The notes under the pieces were generated by a model. It was not told the origin of the DNA, searched no databases, and saw only the letters and a list, made by a program, of their open reading frames with translations. A stretch of 64,000 bases of DNA from Montifringilla adamsi (taxonomy: Eukaryota > Chordata > Aves > Passeriformes > Passeridae), in contig JAGGNK010012559.1 of NCBI GenBank assembly GCA_017590115.1, positions 6,550,789 to 6,614,788 of the forward strand. The letters run 5' to 3'. The translations under genes and the position numbers were made by a program. Position 1 is the stretch's first letter. The number at the start of each line of letters is the position of its first letter. Below, one piece after another: positions 1-7,900 of the stretch.

Positions 1-2380
1 GCTGGATTGCTGGAAGCCCAGACCTCTGCGTTGTGGACTCCATGGGAATCCCTGGTGCGTGTTACCTTCTGACAGCATGCTTGAGTGTGCCCAGTTTCAG
101 TCCATGGGGAGAGGTCCCAGCCTTCCTAAATCCCCCCTAAAGTACTGTTTTTTGGAAGAAATCTTTTCCTAACCAGTTGTTACCACTGCCAGCCCTTTCC
201 ATGAGCAAGCAGGAACCTGCTGCATTAGTGGCTCCTTGCTGGTTCCCAGCCTGCTGCTGTGAGGGAATTGCCATGGCCAGTTGTTCTGCAGATAAAATGG
301 GAGCTGCGTGTGGTGGGAGCTGGATTTTTTTTCCCCCTTGAACTGTTCCTTCTTCAAAAGAGAGCTGAGAACTCACCAGCCCAACAGGTGTTCCTGGAAG
401 GTTGTGCCACTGCTGACAACAGTTGATCCAGCTTTTTGAAGATGCTTCCAAAATGGGGGCCATGTATTTATCTTGGAAGATTTTTGTGTTTTGTTTTGTT
501 TTTTTCTTATTTTCTCTGTCAACTTGGCAACCAAACTGCCTGGTTTTGTGTTTCCTTGTTTTTATGATCAGAGCTTTTGGGTTGGGAGCCAAAGTGGAAT
601 GATACAGCCCCCAACCCACCCAGAATTCCCCCCAGCCCCCCAGTGCCCTAGTTTTGTGGTGACCTCTGGGATTTTGATGATTTCTGCAGCTTGGTGCGAT
701 CAAGTGTCTCTTACTCCATTTCTTTACACAGAGAGTTCAAGGCTCGGATATTCCCTCTCTTTCCCCTTTCCCTGCTCCTTCCAGATGCAGGGGCCAGGTT
801 GGCTTCAGGAAAGCACTTACTCAGGCAGCAACCCGAGCCAGGGAGTGTTTTTTGGGGCACTCCAGGGATTTTTCTCACTGCTGATTCCAGCAGGATCAAA
901 GGGCTATGAGAGTTCCCTGTACCAGGGATGTGCTGCCCCAAAACAGCACGGCTGCCACTGACCCTTCCAGCCAGACCAGCTGGGCTGGGCCCCCCAGGCA
1001 CCTCTTTTGGGGTGATGGTGGTGGATAAAAAGCACTTGGAGAGGGAGCACTACACAGCTCCAGGCTGGCAGGAGCTCCTCGACATCCCGACCGCCAGTCA
1101 GGGAGTGGAGAAACATCTCAGGGCTTGGAGACCCCCGAGCAGGGGCTGGAGGTAGGTAAGAGAACTCATGCTTTTGCTGCAGGGCGGCTGCTCCGTCAGG
1201 GCTTTGATGAAGCTTTTAACTAGAGCTTGTGATTACTTTTTTCATCCTTTTGTTTCTTATTTGTTACTAAAGTTGATTTTACTTAAAGGCACTTTTTGGG
1301 ATGATGTTGGCTTCTGGCATGGAAGGAGCACATTTCATCGGACACTGCCATGTGTTTGTTTTTGGTTTTTCTAAGAGACTTTTGATGTGAAAACAAGCAA
1401 AACGAGAAATTGTTACACTTTGCCTGAGTGTGGCAAAAACTCACCCAGTTTTATACTTTTAGAAAATGAACTGCATTGGTGGGAGTTTTTTTAACTGTGG
1501 GCTTTGCTTTTTTCCCTCCCTCAACATACAGAAATAAAGAGAGGGAGAAAGGCCCTGTAAATACTGTTCAGTAGAGTTTTTAATCGTGATAAATTGCTCC
1601 TGCCGTTGCATAGCTGATTTGTAGCACCAACATCGTTTCTTTGTATGTTTGTAATGATGAGATTTTCAAGGGACGCTTTGATTTGTACAAATGACACCTG
1701 TAAAAGTGGTTTAAAAAAATCCTCATCTGTGACTGATACTTTGTTTGCTTTGAAAAGGGAAAAAAAAACCAAAACAACCAAAGTACCTCTCCCTGCCTGG
1801 AGCTGATTTATCCTGCTCTAGGGTTGGGAGTTTGGGGAATGAGGCAATATTTTCCCATTGTTTGCTTTGCTCCTACTTTTTTTTTCTATCTTTAAATCCT
1901 CCCATCAAGCCTGTTGCTAGGATCCTGGTTACTTGGTTACATCCAGCTTCCCAGGACCCATCTGAGATGTATTCCTGATCTTGGCACAGACAGAGGGACC
2001 TGCTCCTTTGCTCCTTTGGCATGGAGGTTTTCCCTTTTCCCATGAGATTTCCATGAAGAAAATTCGGCTGCCCCTCATCCTTTTCCAAGGAAATCTCCAG
2101 AGGTCCAGGAGTCTAAAGGGTTTTTAGCTTTGACTGTTTTCCTTATTCATGTCCAGTCTCCTGGGGCTCATGGAGATAGCAGCTCCCTCCTGCTGCTACT
2201 CCCAGAGCAGTGAGGATCACTGACCAGTGCAAACCACAGTTTCTAATGTTTATTTTGTTGAAGCCACATAAATCTGCCTGCAGTGCAGGAATCCTGATGG
2301 AGTGCTGGCAGCTCCTGTGGATCACCTTGGGAGTCACCTTCCCTGCACGTCTCTGAACAGTGCAGCTGCAGAGGAAATGA
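1..2380. other. No named gene; probable 3' UTR of an upstream plus-strand gene
   Basis: No coding exon that I recognise is present. From about 1,190 to 1,790 the sequence is AT-rich with many T runs and an AATAAA at 1533-1538, the texture of a vertebrate 3' UTR read on the plus strand. A pyrimidine-rich acceptor-like sequence ends at 1180, followed by a short open frame (reading RLLRQGFDEAFN, then TAG) that could be the last codons of an upstream gene, but nothing upstream supports it. By human synteny the neighbour would be ATP5IF1, DNAJC8 or another 1p35 gene; none could be identified. Confidence 0.3.
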
Positions 2381-2637
2381 GAGGAAACAGCCTCAAGGTA
2401 TGCCAGGGAAGATTTAGATTGGATATTAGGGAAAATTTTTTCCATGGAAAGGGCTGTCCAGGCCTGGCACAGACTGCCCAGTGAAGCTGGGGAGTCCCTA
2501 TCCCTGGAGGAATTGGAAAGCCATGGGGATGTAACATTTGGGGACAAGAGTTAGATGGTGGCCCCCAGTGCTGGGGGAACAGTTGGACTGGATGCACTTA
2601 AAGATCTTTTCCAACCTGAATGATTCCATGATTCTAA
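2381..2637 (+). repeat. CR1 LINE 3' fragment, sense
   Basis: The sequence matches the avian CR1 3' end in sense orientation: a 'gcctcaagg..gccagg' start, 'ggatattagg', 'cctggaggaattggaa', and an end of 'gatcttttccaacctgaa' plus the terminal ATTCTATG-type octamers at 2622-2637. It is 5'-truncated like nearly all CR1 copies. Confidence 0.85.
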
Positions 2638-3218
2638 TTCCCTTCTTCACCCCACAAATGCTCTGGGCTTCCTTCTTGCAGCCCACAAAGCCCTAATGCC
2701 ACAGGTTTTCCCACTGTAGTGGTGGGGTGACCAGCCACAGTGACAATCCAGCTCCTGCTCTTTGAGCAGAGCATGTAAGGAAAGGAGACACTGGAACAAT
2801 ATTCCTCTGGTATCCCGTGCTGCCCCAAACCCAGAGCTCTGTGCCCTCCCAGCAGTGCTTGGCCCCTCCTACCCCTGCTCGACATGCAGGAGTTGTCTGT
2901 GGGACAAATGTCCTCCTGGCACAGCCCTTCGTGTCTTCTGATGGGATATTTTTATATTAAATATTTGGCAGCATCTCCAGCCCATCTCTCCAGCTGGATC
3001 ATTGCCCGATGCACACCCACAGCCCTGTCCCTCCAATATCCAGAGCTTTTTGAGGGGCAGAAAGGGGAGAACAGAGGCAGCCTCTCCCTCTCTGCCACCC
3101 CCACTTTGCTTGCTCTGTGTTGCCTTTCCTGATGCAAAGGAGGAGATGTGTTTTCCCCTCCAGGCTGATGCCTTCAGCCAGAGCAAACACAGAGCTCGTG
3201 GCCTCAGGTGGAACTGTA
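2638..3218. other. Unannotated intergenic sequence
   Basis: The stretch between two CR1 fragments shows no exon, RNA gene or recognisable repeat. Open frames here are short and overlap on both strands without sequence that resembles a known protein. Confidence 0.4.
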
Positions 3219-3372
3219 GAGTCATCATGGAATGGTTTGGATTAGAAGAGACCTTAAAGCTCATCTTGTTCCACCCCTGCCAGGGGCAGGGACACCTCCC
3301 ACTGGATCAGGTTGCTCCAAGGCCTGTCCAGCTTGGCCTTGGGCACTTGAGCCACTTTGGGCAGCCCCAGGG
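3219..3372 (-). repeat. CR1 LINE 3' fragment, antisense
   Basis: This is the reverse complement of the CR1 3' end: 'catggaatggtttggattagaag', 'ccttaaagctcatcttgttcca', then 'cagggacacctcccactggatcaggttgctcca'. It is truncated after the 'gggcagccccag' segment. Confidence 0.85.
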
Positions 3373-4023
3373 CTGGCTGGTGACCAGCAGCACCTCTGCT
3401 TGTGCCCCGTGTCCAGCAGCTCTGTGGGGCGTGACAGTGCCAAAGGAGCAGGTGACAGAGCTGGACTGGGGTGACAGAGGCTAAACAGCACCTCTGACCC
3501 CTGGTCAGCGAGGGGCCACGTTCCTTGGATCAGATGAAATGGAGCCCCCAAATTGTGCCTCTGAAATGACACAAATGGAAATAGAGAAGTGGAAACCTTG
3601 AGGTGGCCAGAGGCACCCAGACCCCCCAGCCTCAGCACAGAGCTGTTTGCAAAACACCCTACAAATAGCCCCAAGAAGGGACAAGGACAAGGAGCAGTGA
3701 CCAGGGAGGTTTCCTCCGTGCAGAGGGTGCTGTTCAGCCCTGGGCTGTGGCTGCTGCTGCAGTGCCCAGCAGCACTGACGTGCCCCTGCTGGCAGGAGCT
3801 CAGCCCCGAGCCAGAGGAGGCTGTTGCCAGGAGAATCCTGAGCTGTTTGTGCAGTGACTCCTGTTTGCTGCACTTGGCTGTGTTGGGCTGCCAGGCAGCG
3901 CCAGATTGGTACCAGTGCTGTGTCTGGGACAGCCCATGGTTCTGAGCATGGGTTTTTATCCCTTTTTACTTTTTTTTTTGTTTGTTTCCTGTCCCTGTGG
4001 AAAAACACCAAACCCAGTAAAAG
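3373..4023. other. Unannotated intergenic sequence
   Basis: Moderately GC-rich sequence between CR1 fragments. I see no splice-flanked coding segment, RNA gene or promoter-like CpG cluster. Confidence 0.35.
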
Positions 4024-4473
4024 AGAATCCCAGACCATTTTGGTTGAAGGGATCTTAAAGCTCATCTCATTCTGCCCACCTCGGATGGGCAAGGACATCT
4101 TCCACCATCCCAGGCTGCTCCAAGCCCTTGGACACTTGCAGGGATCCAGGGGCAGCCACAGCTGCTCTGGGCACCCTGTCCCAAGGCCTCCCCATCCTGA
4201 CAGCAAAGAATTCCTTCCCAATATTCATCTATCCCTCTCTTCTGGCAGCGGGAAGCCATTCCCCCTTGTCCCCAGTCCCTCTCCAGCTCTCCTGGAGCCC
4301 CTTTAGGCTCTGGAATGGGCTCTAAGGTTTCCCCAGAGCCTTCTCCAGGCTGAACACCTTCAGCTCTCCCGTCTTCAGCCCAGAGGGTCTCCAGCCCTCT
4401 TTGGAGCACTTTGGCCTGCTCTGGGCTCACTCCAACAGCTCCATATCCTTCTGATGTTGGTGCCCGGAGCTGG
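4024..4473 (-). repeat. CR1 LINE 3' fragment, antisense, about 450 bp
   Basis: One of the longest CR1 copies here. It starts at the element's 3' end ('gaatcccagaccattttgg', 'cttaaagctcatctcattc') and runs through 'gcctccccatcctgacagc', 'ctctccagctctcctggag' to 'gggctcactccaacagctcc' and 'atccttctgatgttgg'. It ends within about 20 bp of the GC-rich SESN2 promoter region. Confidence 0.9.
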
Positions 4474-4714
4474 GGCCACCCGAGCGGCGCAGGGGCGGTT
4501 TCCCCGGGGGCGGTTTCCCCCGGGATGGTTTCTCTTTGCCCCGGACTCGTTTCCACCGCTCCAGTGCAGCAAAGTGCGGCCTGCTCTGGGTAGACCTGAT
4601 GTCTGCGTGTCGGCCACGCCCTCTATTGTCATTGGTCTGATTGTTGCTGTGTGGTCACGCCCACAAGCTCCCATTGGTCCGAGGGGGGCCGGGGGCGCGT
4701 CCCCGTCCCGTGAT

Positions 4715-4861
4715 ATGCAAGCGTGGCGGGCGCGGGATCCCGGGGGCGCTGCGGAGCGCGGGGGTGGCCGGGGCCGGCCGGGGGTGACCGGGACTGGCCG
4801 GGGCCGGCCGGGGGTGACCGGGGCCGGCCGGGGCCGTCCCCACCGCCCAGCCCCAGCGTGA
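4715..4861 (+). other. Upstream ORF whose stop overlaps the SESN2 start codon
   Basis: An ATG at 4715 opens a 48-codon frame ending in TGA at 4859-4861. The final A of the stop is the A of the SESN2 ATG, giving the overlap TGATG. The predicted peptide is Arg/Gly/Pro-rich because it reads through a GC-rich tandem repeat. Whether it is in the mRNA depends on the transcription start, which I cannot see. Confidence 0.45.
4758..4842 (+). repeat. GC-rich tandem repeat in the SESN2 5' leader
   Basis: The segment repeats a unit of roughly 30 bp containing GGCCGGCCGGGGGTGACCGG (about 2.5 copies). It ends about 20 bp before the start codon. Runs of three to five G with short spacers could fold as a G-quadruplex or strong hairpins. 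Confidence 0.7.
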
Positions 4862-4938
4862 TGCTGGTCGCCGGCTCGCCGTGCAGCCCCGCGGGGCCGG
4901 AGGAGCACCGGGGCTGCGGGGCCCGCCGGGGCGGCCAG
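4861..4938 (+). CDS. SESN2: SESN2 coding exon 1
   Basis: Twenty-six codons from ATG (G at -3) to a GTAAGG donor at 4939, phase 0. The N-terminus MLVAGSPC resembles the mammalian one, then becomes Gly/Arg/Pro-rich and diverges. Confidence 0.93.
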
Positions 4939-7900
4939 GTAAGGGCTCCCGGTAGGCTCTGGAATGGCCCCGGCGCACACCCCGTCCCCGGCGCACACCC
5001 CTTTCCGGCTCAGGAAGGTGCCAGGCTGCAGCAGGCTGCAGGGGTATGAACGATGCCGTGGTGTCCCCTCTGTGGGTCTGTGGAAGCAGCTCGCCCAGTG
5101 ACTCCCTGGGTGCTGTGGGAGTTTCCAGCCCTGAGCAGTGTGGGGCAGAAGGGACCCGAGCCCGTGCGTGGAGCAGGGGCAGCCCTGCGAGCAAGGGCTC
5201 ATTTCTGCATTAACTGTGAATTTGGGGGGAAATCATGATGTTTAGTGGCATTTTGTGCCCCGGGGGGGGGTTAGTGGCCCCCGGAGGAGCCGTGAGCACA
5301 GTGCCGTCCTGCGGGATCCCCTGCTTTCCCCCGCCGTGGTGAGCCCCGGCTCGGGCGCGGTGTCACAGCTGCCTGTCCCGGTGTGTCACACGCGTCCGGC
5401 AGCGCGGCAACATCGCAGCCCGGTTTCGTCAGGCGCTGCCAGCCTGACGCAGAGGGCGTGGGGGACACGGCCCCCGGCCCGTGCCGGTGTCTGCCTGAGT
5501 CACCCCTTCCGCTGACGCCGACGGGGATGTTCCGCGGCTCCGCTGACTCCCGGCTGTGCCTTCCTTCCTAGGAAAGAGGAATCGAGGTTACCCGGGAGCT
5601 GGCGAGGGGCCCCAGCACCTTCATTCCCCTGGGAGAGGTAAAGCGATGAGAATTGGCTTGGGTGGGGTCTCCTTCACCCTTCCCAGCTGCGGGTGGGGTG
5701 ACAGGAAGGATTCCCAACCCCCGATTCCTGGTGCCTGGTGGGGGTGGGATACTGAGGATGGGGTGGAGAGGGGTCACCCACCCCAAGCAGATCCTTGTGG
5801 CATTGTGGGGGGGTCGTTCTGGAGATGAGGGGAACAGCTGTATTTCACCCTGGTGTTTGCTTGCCCTGCCTCTGCCTCCGTTTCCCCACTCAGACAGACA
5901 CATCTGTGTTTCCCGTGCCCTGCCCGACCCCAGCATTCTGCCCTGACATCCCCAGGGCACCTGAGCCCTATCTCAGCGCCCACACTCACTCCTCCAGATG
6001 TTGCTCCTCGGGCAGAGATAGCGCCGTGGTTTCGTCACTGCGCTGGGGGCTGACCCCCATCTCCTCCCCCGCACTCCAGAGCCCAAACAAACAACCCAAC
6101 CCACAGGCTGAGCAGGACAGCCTGTGTGGGCTCTGTCATGGAGACCCCCAAGCCCCCTCTGCCCCCCGGGGCTGGCAGTGGGGACATGGGCAGCGGGGGC
6201 CCCCGGCGGTGCCCGTTCCGGAGGCGGGGCGCTTCCAATGGGGTGAGGATCCAGCCTTGGCGCTCTTGGGTTCCTGGGTCCTGCTTGTTGGGGGGGGTCT
6301 CCACGTAGGTTAGAGGAGGTTGGGAAAAGTGGGGGCCTACAGCTCACAGCCCTTCATTCCCTCCTCTCCTTCTGCAGGTCCCTCAGGAAGGCGGGGAGAA
6401 CAGCCTGCACCAGCTCCTCGAGGCCTTTGTCTCGGCAGGCAGGGTGGACCACGTCGCCATGGTCATGGGGCTGCACCCCCAGTACCTCAGCAGCTTCTGG
6501 AAGACCCAGTACCTCCTGCTGCGCATGGACGGGCCCCTGCCCTACCACAAGCGCCACTACATCGCCATCATGGTGAGCAGCGGGGCCCTGGGGTGTGGGG
6601 ACACGGGGCTCTGTGTGGGGTCCCAGCACTGCTGCTCAGGAGGCACTTGGGTCCCCACAGATGGACCCCTCTCTGGTCTGACATCCCAAACCCCTTTGGG
6701 GCTGGTGCCCACCCAGGGTACCCCAACACCCTCCCTCCAGGGCCCCTGGGGACTGGCACTGGTAGTGAGGGGGGAAATCCCCCTGTCTGGAACTCGTATC
6801 CCCAGGGAAAATCCTCCAGGAGTGACATGGGACGAGTGGGCTCCCTGCCTTGGGCAGGCTCCCTGCCTCGGCTTCTCTGTGGGCTTGTAGCAGAGTGGGG
6901 ACCCCCAGGCAGTGCTGGAGGCTGACTGCTGGCTCTCCCCACAGGCAGCAGCCCGGCACCGGTGCTCCTACCTGGTGGGGTTGCACATGGGGGAGTTCCT
7001 GCAGGTGGGGGGCAACCCTGCATGGCTGCGGGGGCTGCACTGCGCCCCCCAAAAACTCCGGAACCTCAATGAGATCAACAAGCTGCTGGCGCACCGGCCC
7101 TGGCTCATCACCAAGGAGCACATCGAGGTGAGAGCTGATGCTGCCAGCACAGATCCCCCCAAAACACACTGACCCCAGGGGCCACCTCCTGCGTGCACAG
7201 CCCCCAAGGTTTAACCCTTTCAGGGCTGAGGGAGTCAGTGGGATGGGAAGGGGTGACTTGCCCCTGCTGGGTCTATGGGTGAGGCACTTCCCAAGCACTC
7301 CTGTATCCCTGCCGTTGGCTTGCCCCAGCCCTAGGCTGTGGTGGGCGTGCAGCTGAGGGCTGGGGGGTCTCTCTAACCCCTGCTGTGTGTGGCAGGCTCT
7401 GCTGAGGCCGGGGCAGGACAGCTGGTCACTGGCGGAGCTGGTGCAGGCGCTGGTGCTCCTCACCCACTACCACTCGCTCGCATCCTTTGTCTTCGGCTGC
7501 GGCATCAAACCCGAGGAGGACCAGGACGTGGGGAGCAGCTGCTGGACCCCCTCACCCCACAGCGACAGCAGCCCTGCCTCTGGGGACAGCATGGGGGGCT
7601 CTGGGGTAAGAGGGGCTTTACCTTGCAGGGTGTGAATGTACCCTGGGATGCTTTATGGGGAATCACAAATTGGCTTGGATTGGAAGGGACCTTAAAGCCT
7701 GTCTTGTGGGCAGGGACACCTTCCACTAGACCAGGCTGCTCCAGCCCCTATCCAGCCTGGTCCTTAATACTTTTAGGGATGGGGCAGCCACAGTTTCTCT
7801 GGGCAAACTCTGCCAGGGCCTCCCCACTGTCACAGGGAAGGATTCCTTCCCAATATCCCATCTATCCCTGCCTTCTGGCAGTGGGAAGCCATTCCCCCTT

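Larger units (their letters stand above)
4470..5560 (+). promoter_or_regulatory. SESN2: SESN2 CpG-island promoter, first exon and start of intron 1
   Basis: A dense CpG cluster covers the 5' end of SESN2. Two inverted CCAAT boxes (ATTGG) lie at 4631-4635 and 4673-4677, 42 bp apart, with GGTCACGCCC between them. A duplicated GGGCGGTTTCCCC lies at about 4494-4525. There is no clear TATA box. An exact AP-1 site TGAGTCA is at 5496-5502 in intron 1. In mammals SESN2 is induced by p53, ATF4 and NRF2; I found no full p53 or antioxidant element here. Confidence 0.75.

Noticed and set aside
4375..5202. 275-codon minus-strand frame across the SESN2 promoter
   Set aside because: It runs through a CR1 fragment and the GC-rich repeat; it is the shadow of those sequences.
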